Notes: generated by a model from the letters alone, not told the origin. 64,000 nucleotides of DNA from Microbacterium sp. MAH-37 (GCF_009758255.1 NZ_WSEN01000010.1:434001-498000), one strand, 5' to 3'. Counted from the first letter of the stretch, positions 1 to 8,731 are shown. Numbers and translations: made by a program.

Positions 1-64
1 GCGACTGCGGCCGGAAGGTGATGCCGACGGTGGGATGCGAACCGGAGGGATGCGTGCCGCTCAT
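1..64 (-). CDS. Start of a gene cut by the window edge (possibly LLM-class flavin oxidoreductase)
   Basis: Only the first 21 codons are present. They read MSGTHPSGSHPTVGITFRPQ from an ATG at 64. A TAGGCT hexamer lies 6 bp upstream, the same leaderless arrangement that precedes many genes here, and this is the main reason to call it a gene. The VGITFRPQ stretch resembles the first beta strand of luciferase-like (LLM class) flavin-dependent oxidoreductases, but 21 residues cannot prove this. Confidence 0.5.
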   Translation of the reverse strand, partial: MSGTHPSGSHPTVGITFRPQS

Positions 65-70
65 GCCGCC

Positions 71-76
71 AGCCTA
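71..76 (-). promoter_or_regulatory. -10 element of a leaderless promoter
   Basis: TAGGCT on the minus strand, 6 bp before the ATG at 64, with no Shine-Dalgarno sequence. It fits the TAnnnT-N6/7-start pattern repeated through the window. Confidence 0.5.
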
Positions 77-109
77 CGAGAGCTCGGATCTGCGCCCACC
101 GGGATCGGG

Positions 110-1441
110 TCAGACCGCGCGCAGGGCGTCGCGGTCAAGCTGGTCGATCGAGGTGAGCCCGGCGAGGCCGAGCGTGATGTCGAGCTCGGCCAGCACGTTG
201 CGGATCACCTCGCGCACGCCCCGCTCGCCCGCGATGCCGAGACCGTAGGCGTACGGTCTGCCGAGCGCGACGACGGATGCTCCGAGGGCGAGCGCGATCG
301 CGACATCCGCTCCGCCGCGCACGCCGGAGTCGAACACCACCGGCACCTGTCCGCCGACCCGTTCGGCGATCTCCGGCAGCACGGCGAGCGTGGGCACCGA
401 GTGATCGATCTGGCGGCCGCCGTGGTTCGAGACCCAGACGCCGTCCACGCCGGCATCCAGCGCCCTGGCCGCGTCGTCGGGGTGCACGATGCCCTTCAGG
501 AGGATCGGCAGGCTGGTCCATTCCCGGGCCTTGGCGAGTTCGTCCCAGGTCAGCGCCGGTGTCGAGAACACGTCGAGGAAGGTTTCGATCGCCGTGCGAG
601 GCAGCGCCGAGCGCAGGTTGTCGCGCAGGCTCTGCGAACCGGTCAGCGCGGCGCCCTTGCGCGCGATCGTGAGTCCCGCCGCGACGGCCTTCGCCGTGAT
701 CCTGACCGACGGGGCAGGGTCGCTCCCTGAGCCCGACGAAGGGTCGGCCCGCTCCTTCACCAGCTCGCGGAACACCGGGTCGGACGTGTACTGCGCGATG
801 CCGAGACCGCGCGTGAAGGGCAGGTACCCGAGGTCGAGGTCGCGGGTGCGCCAGCCCAGCAGATGCGTGTCGAGCGTGACCACGATCGCCTCGCAGCCGG
901 AGGCCTCGGCACGGCGGAGCAGCGACGCGTTCAGCTCGTCCGAGGCCGACCAGTACAGCTGGAACATCCGTGGCGCTCCCGGCGCCGCCTGCGCGACGCG
1001 CTCCATCGGGAACGACGCCTGGTTGCTGAGTGTGTACGGCACGCCGGCGGATGCCGCGGCGCGTGACACCGCGAGGTCGGCCTCCGGATGCGCCATCTCC
1101 ATCACTCCGAGCGGCGCGAGCACCAGCGGCGTCGGCCGCGTACGACCGAGGAACTCGACCGACAGGTCGCGCGCCGACACGTCGCGGAGCGGACGGGGCC
1201 ACACCTGCCAGCGGTCGAACTCGGCGCGGTTCGCGGCGACGGTGCGCCCCGATCCGGCGCCGCCCTCGATGTAGGCGAACGCCTCGGCGCTGAGCGCCGC
1301 GCGCGCCGCCGACTCGAGCGCCTTGACCCCCGTGGGCACGGCGGGGCGGATGCCGCTGATGCCGGCGCGATAGATGTCGGACTGGGTCCGGCGGGAGATG
1401 CCGCGGGCTGCGGCCGGATCGTTCGGGGCGACACTGACCAT
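110..1441 (-). CDS. FMN-dependent alpha-hydroxy-acid oxidase (lactate 2-monooxygenase-like)
   Basis: This 443-residue protein belongs to the FMN-dependent alpha-hydroxy-acid oxidising family, a TIM barrel that oxidises L-lactate or similar 2-hydroxy acids in the cytoplasm. The active-site segment SNHGGRQ, with the catalytic His at about residue 340, and the phosphate-binding segment VFDSGVRGG near 370 are intact. The N-terminal extension of about 45 residues and the motif APLGVMEMAHPEADLA are more like lactate 2-monooxygenases than like LldD dehydrogenases. An interspersed repeat encodes residues of about 233-239, in the variable loop-4 region that usually covers the active site. Start: ATG with TAGGGT 6 bp upstream and no ribosome-binding site. 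The next gene upstream (an MHS permease) could import a carboxylate substrate, but the two are not obviously one operon. Confidence 0.88.
   Translation of the reverse strand: MVSVAPNDPAAARGISRRTQSDIYRAGISGIRPAVPTGVKALESAARAALSAEAFAYIEGGAGSGRTVAANRAEFDRWQVWPRPLRDVSARDLSVEFLGRTRPTPLVLAPLGVMEMAHPEADLAVSRAAASAGVPYTLSNQASFPMERVAQAAPGAPRMFQLYWSASDELNASLLRRAEASGCEAIVVTLDTHLLGWRTRDLDLGYLPFTRGLGIAQYTSDPVFRELVKERADPSSGSGSDPAPSVRITAKAVAAGLTIARKGAALTGSQSLRDNLRSALPRTAIETFLDVFSTPALTWDELAKAREWTSLPILLKGIVHPDDAARALDAGVDGVWVSNHGGRQIDHSVPTLAVLPEIAERVGGQVPVVFDSGVRGGADVAIALALGASVVALGRPYAYGLGIAGERGVREVIRNVLAELDITLGLAGLTSIDQLDRDALRAV
725..743. repeat. Interspersed repeat, family A, copy 1 (inside a gene)
   Basis: CCCTGAGCCCGACGAAGGG, a near-palindromic 19-mer also found at 4573, 8744, 18 bp into 27001, 61154 and 63783. 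Here it lies in frame within the hydroxy-acid oxidase gene and encodes part of a Ser/Gly-rich loop. Confidence 0.75.
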
Positions 1442-1447
1442 GCCCTG

Positions 1448-1453
1448 ACCCTA
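1448..1453 (-). promoter_or_regulatory. -10 element of a leaderless promoter for the hydroxy-acid oxidase
   Basis: TAGGGT followed by CAGGGC and the ATG at 1441. No other start signal is visible. Confidence 0.5.
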
Positions 1454-1489
1454 CCGAGGCCGCAGCCCGCCCGGCACCCACCGCCTGCA

Positions 1490-3064
1490 TCACACCGGTT
1501 CGGACGCCCTTCCGGTCGCATCTCCCTCGGACAGCGCATCGCCCGAGATCGTGGTCGGCGCGTCGTCGCCGGTCAGTCCGGCGATCGTGTCCGGCACGAT
1601 GATGTCGAGTGGCATCGTGCTGGTGTCGAGCAGCTCGTTCGTGTCCTGCTCGGCGACGAGTTCCTTGGCCTCGGCCGTCGTCTCCACGGTCGGGAACGAC
1701 CCCAGCAGCGGGCGCTTCGCGGTCTCCTTCATCGACAGCATCGCCACGCCGCCCAGCGCCGCGAAGAACATGATGTAGAACGCGGGCATGTACGTGTTGC
1801 CGGTGAGGTCGATGAGTGCCTGGCTGAACAGCGGCGTCGTACCGCCGAACAGCGAGACCGCGAGGTTGTAGGCGATCGCCATGGCACCGAAGCGCGATGC
1901 GGTCGGGAACAGGGCGGGCAGAGCGGATGCGGAGATCGCGACGTAGAACGCGACGGGAATGGCGACCATCGCGAGGGCGAGCATGACCGCCCACTCCTGA
2001 CCGATCTGCATGATCGCGAAGGCGGGAACCATCAGCACGATGGTCGAGACGACCGCGATGCCGTACACCGGCTTGCGGCCGATCCGGTCGGAGAGCTTGC
2101 CGATCAGCGGCAGGCAGGCGCTCATCACGATGAGCACGGGGACCGTGGCCACCGCGGCCATCAGGTTGGAGACGCCGACCTCGGTCTCGAGATACGTCGG
2201 CATGTAGCTCGTGAGCGCATAGCCGGCGGTGTTCGTCGCGGCGACCAGCGCGATGCCGATGAGGATCACGCGCCAGTGGTGGCGGAAGATCCCGAAGACG
2301 CCCAGCCGGCCGAGCGGGTCGCTGCCGTCATCCGCGCGGCCGTCGTGCTCCTCGGCTTCGAACGCCGGCGTCTCCGGGATGCGCAGGCGGAACCAGATCG
2401 CCACGGCGCCCAACGGGATCGCGACGAGGAACGGGATGCGCCAGCCGTACTCGACCATGGCGCCCTGACCGGAGATGCCCTCGACGATCCAGGTCGTGAC
2501 CGCGACCGTCGACGCGCCGGCGGCGAAGCCGACGTACGACCCGACATCCAAGAAGGACGACCAGTACCCGCGGGAGCGGTCGGGCGAGAACTCCGAGACG
2601 TATGTCGTCGCACCGGCGTACTCGCCTCCAGTCGAGAAGCCCTGCACCATCTTCAGCACGTACAGCGGGACGATCGCCCACAGACCGATGGCCGCCGAAG
2701 TGGGCAGCAGACCGATGAGCGCGGTCGCGACCGCCATCATCGTCATCGTCAGGAACAGCACGCGCTGGCGGCCGATCCTGTCGCCGAGCGGGCCGAGGAC
2801 GAAACCTCCGAGCGGACGCACGAGGAAGGAGATCGCGAATCCGAACAGGGTCAGCAGCAGGCCGAGCCCGCCTGGGGCATCCGCTGTGAATACCGTCGTC
2901 AGCGTCACGGCCAGATAGCCGTAGATGCCGAAGTCGAACCACTCCATGAAGTTGCCGACGACCGTTCCGGAGATCGCGGTGCGCAGTCTGGACTTCTTGA
3001 CCACGAGGACGTCATCGACCTCGAGCTTTCGGCGCTTCGTTATTGCCTTCTTTCGGCTGGACAT
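1490..3064 (-). CDS. MHS-family (ProP-like) major facilitator permease
   Basis: A 12-helix major facilitator of the metabolite:H+ symporter subfamily (ProP, KgtP, ShiA relatives). It starts with the typical segment ISGTVVGNFMEWFDFGIYGY and has the two family loops LGDRIGRQRVLF (between helices 2 and 3) and LSDRIGRKPVYG (between helices 8 and 9). The substrate is probably an osmolyte such as betaine or proline, or a small carboxylate; the sequence alone does not decide. The C-terminal tail of about 70 residues after the last helix is long and acidic. Start: an in-frame GTG three codons further upstream sits directly against GGGAGA, so the ATG at 3064, with GGGAGAG at normal distance, is preferred. 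The 200 bp upstream hold no other gene. Confidence 0.85.
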   Translation of the reverse strand: MSSRKKAITKRRKLEVDDVLVVKKSRLRTAISGTVVGNFMEWFDFGIYGYLAVTLTTVFTADAPGGLGLLLTLFGFAISFLVRPLGGFVLGPLGDRIGRQRVLFLTMTMMAVATALIGLLPTSAAIGLWAIVPLYVLKMVQGFSTGGEYAGATTYVSEFSPDRSRGYWSSFLDVGSYVGFAAGASTVAVTTWIVEGISGQGAMVEYGWRIPFLVAIPLGAVAIWFRLRIPETPAFEAEEHDGRADDGSDPLGRLGVFGIFRHHWRVILIGIALVAATNTAGYALTSYMPTYLETEVGVSNLMAAVATVPVLIVMSACLPLIGKLSDRIGRKPVYGIAVVSTIVLMVPAFAIMQIGQEWAVMLALAMVAIPVAFYVAISASALPALFPTASRFGAMAIAYNLAVSLFGGTTPLFSQALIDLTGNTYMPAFYIMFFAALGGVAMLSMKETAKRPLLGSFPTVETTAEAKELVAEQDTNELLDTSTMPLDIIVPDTIAGLTGDDAPTTISGDALSEGDATGRASEPV

Positions 3065-3264
3065 TGAATTCACTCTCCCGTGACGATTGACGGATGGCCG
3101 ATTGAATTCGATCCACGCTAACGAGGTCTTCTTGAAGAGCTCGCAGGAGACTCTGCGTTCCGGCTGCTATCACGCGCAGGCGAGGACGAGGACACAGATC
3201 ATCCGGTGCGACGCCGTCCACGCCCGCGGGATCGACCCGTCGATTCCGCTCGGAACCGGCCGGA

Positions 3265-3666
3265 TCACTGCGTGATCGTGCGGCCGTCGGGGTCGTCGGG
3301 GCGCATCGGACGCAGGCGGTCGGGCAGTGGCCACGGCAGCGTGAAGCGCTCGGTCGGCGGCCGCTGCATGTCGCCGAAGTCGTCGACCTTCACGACGATC
3401 CGCCCGGGTTCGGTCCCGTCCGACGGCGTGACCTCGACGAACTTCACGCGCAGCGGCCCTGGGCCCTCGCCCTCCAGCATCCAGGCGTCGGCCAGCCAGC
3501 GCAGACCGACCTGTTCCAGTGCTTCCTCGGCGGCGAGCCAGTCCAGGCCCTCGCCGGCGGTACGGCCGAGCACGTCGATCGCGACCCAGTCGTCGCCCTC
3601 TGCGCGGATCCATCCGATCAGTTCGCCGTCCTCACGGCGATGCGGGATCCAGTCTTCGGGAAGCAT
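3265..3666 (-). CDS. Conserved hypothetical protein
   Basis: A 133-residue acidic, Trp-rich soluble protein with no signal peptide or membrane segment and no motif I recognise. It opens with MLPEDWIPHRREDGELIGWI and ends in a Pro/Arg-rich stretch. GC content, codon use and a TAGGGT hexamer 6 bp before the start support it as a real gene. It sits 9 bp after the stop of the beta-lactamase-fold gene on the same strand. Confidence 0.7.
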   Translation of the reverse strand: MLPEDWIPHRREDGELIGWIRAEGDDWVAIDVLGRTAGEGLDWLAAEEALEQVGLRWLADAWMLEGEGPGPLRVKFVEVTPSDGTEPGRIVVKVDDFGDMQRPPTERFTLPWPLPDRLRPMRPDDPDGRTITQ

Positions 3667-3672
3667 CCCTCG

Positions 3673-3678
3673 ACCCTA
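3673..3678 (-). promoter_or_regulatory. -10 element of a leaderless promoter
   Basis: TAGGGT, 6 bp before the ATG at 3666. It contains the TAG stop codon of the upstream gene, so promoter and stop codon are shared. Confidence 0.45.
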
Positions 3679-4614
3679 GTGCGTGTACTCCATGAGCTCG
3701 ACGCCGAGCGTGCGGAAGGCGTCGTGCGCGCGCAGCCGGTGGCTGATCGAGAGGTCGTCGAAGCAGACGATCAGGGCGTAGACCACGCCGGCGCGCGGGC
3801 CGCCGAGCACGCCCGCCTCGACGCGCACGCCGCGGTCACGGCCCGTCTTGTTGATGAACAGCAGGCCGTGTGCGTCCTGGTCGTGCGCGAACGGGTCGAG
3901 CCCGGTGGATGCCGCGACGAGGCTGAGGTCGTAGTTCAGGTTCAGCCACTCGGCGACCTGTGCGCTGACGGTCGCGTCGATCACGGCGGAGTTCACCAGC
4001 GACGAGAACAGCAGCGCCAGCTCCTGGGTGGTGCCGACGGCGACCTGCGGCGCGTCGTCCGGCCCGCGCTGGTCGCGGAAGCGGTCGAGCAGTGCGGTGC
4101 GCGGCATCCCGAGCGTGGCGATGCGCGCGCGGATCCGCTCGTGTCCGACCCGCTGCAGCAGGGCGTTCACGGCGTTCGGGTCTCCGACAGTCGCGGCGAG
4201 CACCGCGAGGTCGACGATCGGCAGCGCGGGCGCGCGCAGGTGCCGCCACAGCCCGGACGAGGAGACGAGTTCGAGGTCTGCGCGGTCGATGATCTCGAGG
4301 GCGTCGATCGTGCCGGCCTCGATGCCGGCGGCGACCTCGATCAGCAGCGGGACGACGCCCAGCCCCGCGATCGGCATGGTGACGTGGTCGTCGCCGCGCA
4401 GCACCGGCGTGGCACTGTCCAGGTCGGCGACGTGCACCGAGACCTGCGCTCCGGCATCCGCGAGCTCCTCGAGGGCGCGCAGCGTCGAGGTGAACGAGCG
4501 CCGGCCCGCGGCAGCGCGCCGCGGCACACGGCGACCGCCGCCGCGCGACGAACGCCGGACTGTCGCTGAAGAGCCTTCGACGGGCTCAGGGACCGGAGCG
4601 GAGGAGGAACCCAC
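3676..4614 (-). CDS. Beta-lactamase (class A)-fold protein lacking the catalytic Ser and Lys
   Basis: The 312-residue protein has the layout of a class A beta-lactamase or serine hydrolase: a helix at the place of the SxxK motif (about residue 85), an NALL segment after the SDN position (about 145) and an intact KTG motif in INKTGRDRG (about 265). However, the SxxK region reads MPIAGLGVVPLL, so the nucleophilic Ser and the general-base Lys are both missing, and SDN is replaced by GDPN. It should not hydrolyse beta-lactams by the usual mechanism and may be a binding or regulatory protein. There is no clear signal peptide; the first 30 residues are basic and partly encoded by interspersed repeat A. 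Start: GTG with GGAAGGA 5-6 bp upstream; a later GTG at codon 30 is possible. Confidence 0.75.
   Translation of the reverse strand: MGSSSAPVPEPVEGSSATVRRSSRGGGRRVPRRAAAGRRSFTSTLRALEELADAGAQVSVHVADLDSATPVLRGDDHVTMPIAGLGVVPLLIEVAAGIEAGTIDALEIIDRADLELVSSSGLWRHLRAPALPIVDLAVLAATVGDPNAVNALLQRVGHERIRARIATLGMPRTALLDRFRDQRGPDDAPQVAVGTTQELALLFSSLVNSAVIDATVSAQVAEWLNLNYDLSLVAASTGLDPFAHDQDAHGLLFINKTGRDRGVRVEAGVLGGPRAGVVYALIVCFDDLSISHRLRAHDAFRTLGVELMEYTH
4573..4591. repeat. Interspersed repeat, family A, copy 2 (inside a gene)
   Basis: GCCTTCGACGGGCTCAGGG, the reverse orientation of the repeat at 725. It encodes the PEPVEG residues near the N-terminus of the beta-lactamase-fold protein. Confidence 0.75.
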
Positions 4615-4759
4615 GCTGTTCCTTCCACGTAGGGGGGTTGCGGAGGATGACGAGTGCCAGGGGCGGCGACCGCGCGTCGACGTGCGGAAGTTCGTCCCCA
4701 GGCTCCTCGGCTATCGTAACCCCCGCCCGCGGCCCGGACGGACGGGGGTCACGAGACGG

Positions 4760-6715
4760 TCACCAGATCGTGACGCGCTGCTCCTCGGGAAGGTACAGAC
4801 GGTCGCCCTCGGTCACGTCGAACGCGTCATAGAACGCGCCGATGTTGCTGACGATCTGGTTGCACCGGAACTCGTTCGGCGAGTGCGGGTCGATCGTCAG
4901 CAGGCGGATGGTCTCCGCGTCGCGGCTCTTCTGCTGCCAGACCTGCGCCCAGCTCAGCAGCAGCCGCTGCACGCCGGTGAAGCCGTCGATCTCGCCCGCA
5001 TCCCCGGCGATCTCGTACGCCTTCAGCGCGATGCCCAGGCCGCCAAGATCGCCGATGTTCTCGCCGATGGTGAGCGCGCCGTTGACCTTGTTCTCCTCAC
5101 TCAGGCCGACCGGGACGAGCGCGTCGTACTGCGCGATCAGTGCCTTGGTGCGCTCCTCGAAGGCGGCGCGGTCGTCATCGGTCCACCAGTCCGCGAGGCG
5201 CCCCTCGTGGTCGTAGCGGCTGCCCTGGTCGTCGAAGCCGTGGCCGATCTCGTGACCGATCACCGCGCCGATGCCGCCGTAGTTCGCCGCCGCGTCGCGC
5301 CCGGCGTCGAAGAACGGGTACTGCAGGATGGCCGCCGGGAACACGATCTCGTTCATCAGCGGGTTGTAGTACGCGTTCACCGTCTGCGGCGACATGAACC
5401 ACTCGTCGCGGTCGATCGGCTGGCCGACCTTCCCGATCTGGCGGTCGTGCTCGAAGTGCGTCGCGTTGCGGACGCTGCCGATCAGGTCGGCTGCGTCGAT
5501 CTCGACGGCGTCGTAGTCTCGCCACTTCACCGGGTGGCCGATCTTCGGGCGGAAGGTGGCGAGCTTCTGCAGCGCGCGCTCGCGCGTCTCAGGGCTCATC
5601 CACTCGAGTTCGGTGATGCTCTGCCGGTACGCCTCGATGAGGTTCGCGACCAGCTCATCCATCGCGGCCTTCGCGGCCGGCGGGAAGTGCCGCTCGACGT
5701 AGATCTTGCCGACGGCGTCGCCGAGCGATCCCTCGACGAGCGAGACGCCGCGCTTCCAGCGCTCACGGATGGTGGGGACGCCGGAGAGCTCGGTGCCGTA
5801 GAACGAGAAGTTCTCCTGTACGAGATCGTCGGTGAGGTAGGCGGCCAGGCCGTGCACGACCTTGGCGCGCAGCCAGGCCTTCCAGTCGTCGAGGCGCTCC
5901 TCGACCAGCAGCGAGCCGAGACCCTCGAAGAAGCTGGGCTGATAGGCGACGACCTCGGCGAACGCCTCGGGGTGCGCCACGGCGACGGCGTCGCGCCACG
6001 GCGACAGGTCGACGCCGACCAGCTGCTGCAGCTCGTCCCAGGTCTTCAGGTTGTAGGTCTTCACCGCGTCGCGGGATTCGACGTTGTCCCAGTGGTGGGC
6101 CGCGATCTCGTGCTCGAGCGCGAAGGCGCGGTCGGCGACGGACGCGGCATCCGCGACGGACGCGAGGGTGAGCAGGCGCTCGAGGTGCGCGCGGTAGGCG
6201 GCGCGGGTGTCCTCGAAGCTGTCGAGGCGGTAGTAGCTCTCGTCGGGCAGGGACAGGCCGGCCTGCAGCACGAACGGCACGTAGCGCTCGGGGTTGCCCG
6301 GGTCGGGCTCGACGAAGACGCCGATCAGGGCGGCGACACCGTCGCGGTCGAACCCGCCGACGGCGGAGAGGAACGACGGGATGCCGTCGATCCGGTCGAC
6401 ATCGGCGAGGGCGGCCTCGAGCGGGGCGAGGCCGAGCGCGGCGATGCGCTCGGTGTCCATGAAGGCCGTGTAGAGGTCGCCGACCTTGCGGGCGAGGGTG
6501 CCGGGTTCGGCATCCTGCGACTCCTCGATGATCGCGCGGACATCCTTCTCAGCCTGCTCGGCGAGCTGGTGGAAGGAGCCCCATCGCGCCTTGTCGTCGG
6601 GGATCTCGGTACGGTCGAGCCACGCGCCGTTGACGTGGCGGTAGAGGTCGTCCTGGGGGCGGATGCCGGAGCTGAACTCGGACAGGGCGAGGCCGGAGGG
6701 CAGAGCGTCAGTCAT
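4760..6715 (-). CDS. M13-family zinc metallopeptidase (neprilysin/PepO type)
   Basis: A 651-residue M13 peptidase that cleaves oligopeptides. The zinc site is complete: VIGHEIGHGFDDQG (HExxH near residue 490) and ENIGDLGG (third ligand near 552). The substrate-binding segment NAYYNPLMNEIVFPAAILQ lies before it. The N-terminal M13 helical domain begins at about residue 10, there is no signal peptide, and the C-terminus ends in the family's normal position (VTIW, after the conserved region SPNEFRCNQIVSN). So the enzyme is probably cytoplasmic. Start: the ATG at 6715 (MTDALPSG) is chosen because TAGGCT lies 7 bp upstream, rather than an in-frame start 30 bp earlier that would precede this promoter. 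Confidence 0.95.
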   Translation of the reverse strand: MTDALPSGLALSEFSSGIRPQDDLYRHVNGAWLDRTEIPDDKARWGSFHQLAEQAEKDVRAIIEESQDAEPGTLARKVGDLYTAFMDTERIAALGLAPLEAALADVDRIDGIPSFLSAVGGFDRDGVAALIGVFVEPDPGNPERYVPFVLQAGLSLPDESYYRLDSFEDTRAAYRAHLERLLTLASVADAASVADRAFALEHEIAAHHWDNVESRDAVKTYNLKTWDELQQLVGVDLSPWRDAVAVAHPEAFAEVVAYQPSFFEGLGSLLVEERLDDWKAWLRAKVVHGLAAYLTDDLVQENFSFYGTELSGVPTIRERWKRGVSLVEGSLGDAVGKIYVERHFPPAAKAAMDELVANLIEAYRQSITELEWMSPETRERALQKLATFRPKIGHPVKWRDYDAVEIDAADLIGSVRNATHFEHDRQIGKVGQPIDRDEWFMSPQTVNAYYNPLMNEIVFPAAILQYPFFDAGRDAAANYGGIGAVIGHEIGHGFDDQGSRYDHEGRLADWWTDDDRAAFEERTKALIAQYDALVPVGLSEENKVNGALTIGENIGDLGGLGIALKAYEIAGDAGEIDGFTGVQRLLLSWAQVWQQKSRDAETIRLLTIDPHSPNEFRCNQIVSNIGAFYDAFDVTEGDRLYLPEEQRVTIW

Positions 6716-6722
6716 GCGGTCC

Positions 6723-6728
6723 AGCCTA
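6723..6728 (-). promoter_or_regulatory. -10 element of a leaderless promoter for the M13 peptidase
   Basis: TAGGCT-GGACCGC-ATG, with no ribosome-binding site. Confidence 0.55.
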
Positions 6729-6745
6729 TGCCGCCCGGCGGACAA

Positions 6746-8725
6746 TCAGCCTGCGGCACAGGCGGCCGAAGCCTCCACTCCGTCGAGCCTGTCGGCGGTC
6801 CACGCGAACACGTCATCCATCGCAGGAGAGTCTGCGGCGACGAGCGAGAGATGATCGCGGCCGTCGTAGCCGCGGAAGTCGATGTACGTCCCCGCCCCGC
6901 AGAGTCCTGAGGCGTAGGCGGACTGCATGTCGAAGCCGATCAGGTCGTCTGCCATGCCCTGCCCGAGCAGCACCGGGACGTCGGACTGCGACGGCGGGGT
7001 GTTCTGCGCCAGCCGGTCGCCGAGAGGTCCGGTCGCCGGGTCCTTGCGGAAGATCTCGGGGTCATCAGTGAGGGCGAGCAGCGAGAGCACAGAGACGAGC
7101 ATGTCCGGTGCCGCCAGGCAGCGCCGCGCCATCTCACGCACGGTCACCTCGGCGCCGGGGCGGATGTACTCGCGGAACGTGACTTCGGGGTACATGCCGC
7201 TGTATCCGCTCATCACGAACGACGCGAACACGCTGCCGCCGGTCACGTCGGGCAGGTGCGCCACGAGCGCGGTGAGATCACTCGCGGGAGCGAGCGCGAC
7301 GACGCCGTCCAGCGGCACGTCCGGGGCGTAGTCCCCGGCGATCGCGCCGCTCCACAGCGCGGCGCCACCGCCCTGGGAGTGCCCCCATGCGACGGTCTGA
7401 TCGGTGAGCCGCGTGCCGTCCAGGTCGCGTGCTGCGCGCACGGCGTCGAGCTCGGCGCGGGCGCTGTCCTCGCCGATCAGGTACGGATGCGGCCCTTCGG
7501 TGCCGAGGCCGATGTAGTCGGTGGCGACCATCGTCCAGCCGCGCGCGATCACATCGTCGAGCACGAACATCGCGCCCGAGCCGAACGGGTCGGTGGCCAG
7601 CGACGGCGCGCAGGACTCGTCGAACCCGGTGGTGCCGTGATGCCAGGCGATCACCGGATGCGCGTCGCCGTCGTCCGGCGCGACGACGATGCCGCTCGCG
7701 ACCGCCGCTGTTCCGTCGCCGTGGGTGGTCGTGTAGAGGATGCGCCAGGCCACGGCGCCGTCCGGGATGCCGCGGGTGAACGCCTCCGCGCGGATCAGCT
7801 TCCCCGGCTCTCCTGGCACTGTGCGCGGTGCGGCGTAGAAGTCGTCGACCACGGGGCTGCCCTCGCGCAGCGTGACGCTCGCGACGAGCGCGCCTGCGGC
7901 GAGCGCGACTGCGCACAGGGCGCCGATCGTGCGCATCCAGCGTCGCGCGACGGTTTCGGCGCGCGGCTCGTCGGCGCGCGGCTCGTCGGCAGGCGGTTCG
8001 TCGGCAGGCGGTTCGTCGGCGCGCAACTCGTCGGCGCCCAGCACGTCGGCGCTCGATTCGTCGACAGATGGCCCGTCGATGCCTGGTTCGTCGATGCCCG
8101 GCACGTCGATGGGCGGTTCGGATGCCGCATCGCGGCGCTTCCGCCACAGCGCGACCACCGCGCCGATGCCGGTGAGGACGAGGGTCGCGCCGAACACGAC
8201 GGCGACGACGAGCAGGGTGATGTCCGGCCAGACCAGGGAGAGGATTCCGAAGGCGATCGCCGCGACGCCGAGCAGAGTCTCGGAGATGCGTCTGTCGAGG
8301 GTGAGGCCGCGCTCGCCGAGCGCCAGCACGACGCCGATCGCGCCGCGTGCGATCAGGGCGATGCCGACGACCAGCGCGAGTCCTCGCACGGTCAGCCCCG
8401 GCAGGACCAGCACGACAAGGCCCGTGAGCACCAGGGCGATCGCGACCAGCATCCGCAGTCCCGTACGGCGGATGCCCGGCAGCACGAACTCGAGGACGCC
8501 GGCGACCACCAGTCCCGCTCCGATGAGGATCGCGAGCACGCCGAGCGAGGTCGTGGGCCGGACGATCAGCACTGCGCCGAGGACGATCGCGGCGATGCTC
8601 ACGACGATGGAGACCGGCCAGGGCACCTGGGAGATCCCGTGCGTGGCCATGCGCCGGATGCGGGTGATGATGCCGGCACGGCCTCGGGGTTCGGCAGTCA
8701 CGGCGTCTGTGGGGTCCGGGGTCAC
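6746..8725 (-). CDS. HdeD/DUF308 membrane domain fused to a secretory-lipase-type alpha/beta hydrolase
   Basis: A 659-residue fusion. Residues of about 35-205 form six hydrophobic helices of the HdeD/DUF308 type, in two repeats of three. Residues 205-255 are an acidic linker of ADEPx pentapeptides. A seventh helix (about 262-280, GALCAVALAAGALVASV) leads to a LIP-type alpha/beta hydrolase of about 370 residues. Its nucleophile motif GHSQGG is complete, with candidate Asp in GMADDLIG and His in GRDHLSL, and four Cys that may pair outside the cell. The odd number of helices would place the hydrolase outside if the N-terminus is inside. The likely role is an ester or triglyceride hydrolase held at the cell surface. 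Start: GTG with TAGGCT 6 bp upstream. Confidence 0.85.
   Translation of the reverse strand: MTPDPTDAVTAEPRGRAGIITRIRRMATHGISQVPWPVSIVVSIAAIVLGAVLIVRPTTSLGVLAILIGAGLVVAGVLEFVLPGIRRTGLRMLVAIALVLTGLVVLVLPGLTVRGLALVVGIALIARGAIGVVLALGERGLTLDRRISETLLGVAAIAFGILSLVWPDITLLVVAVVFGATLVLTGIGAVVALWRKRRDAASEPPIDVPGIDEPGIDGPSVDESSADVLGADELRADEPPADEPPADEPRADEPRAETVARRWMRTIGALCAVALAAGALVASVTLREGSPVVDDFYAAPRTVPGEPGKLIRAEAFTRGIPDGAVAWRILYTTTHGDGTAAVASGIVVAPDDGDAHPVIAWHHGTTGFDESCAPSLATDPFGSGAMFVLDDVIARGWTMVATDYIGLGTEGPHPYLIGEDSARAELDAVRAARDLDGTRLTDQTVAWGHSQGGGAALWSGAIAGDYAPDVPLDGVVALAPASDLTALVAHLPDVTGGSVFASFVMSGYSGMYPEVTFREYIRPGAEVTVREMARRCLAAPDMLVSVLSLLALTDDPEIFRKDPATGPLGDRLAQNTPPSQSDVPVLLGQGMADDLIGFDMQSAYASGLCGAGTYIDFRGYDGRDHLSLVAADSPAMDDVFAWTADRLDGVEASAACAAG
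7965..8119 (-). repeat. 15-bp tandem repeat coding for an ADEPx pentapeptide linker
   Basis: About ten head-to-tail 15-bp units (for example GGTTCGTCGGCAGGC on the plus strand). Units near 7980-8024 are almost identical and diverge towards 8119. Translated on the minus strand they give repeats such as PADEP and RADEP, between the membrane and lipase domains. The length is a multiple of three, so unit number can change without breaking the frame. Confidence 0.85.
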
Positions 8726-8731
8726 GGCGTC

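Noticed and set aside
135..1994. Long open frame on the minus strand in a frame different from the hydroxy-acid oxidase
   Set aside because: Arg/Ala-rich composition without any family motif; it shadows two well-supported genes on the same strand.
4028..6910. 960-codon open frame on the plus strand opposite the M13 peptidase
   Set aside because: Antisense to a clear peptidase gene; typical of GC-rich DNA where the opposite third-position frame lacks stops.
7965..8119. 15-bp tandem repeats, considered as a CRISPR array
   Set aside because: No spacers between units; the repeats are in frame and code for a linker.
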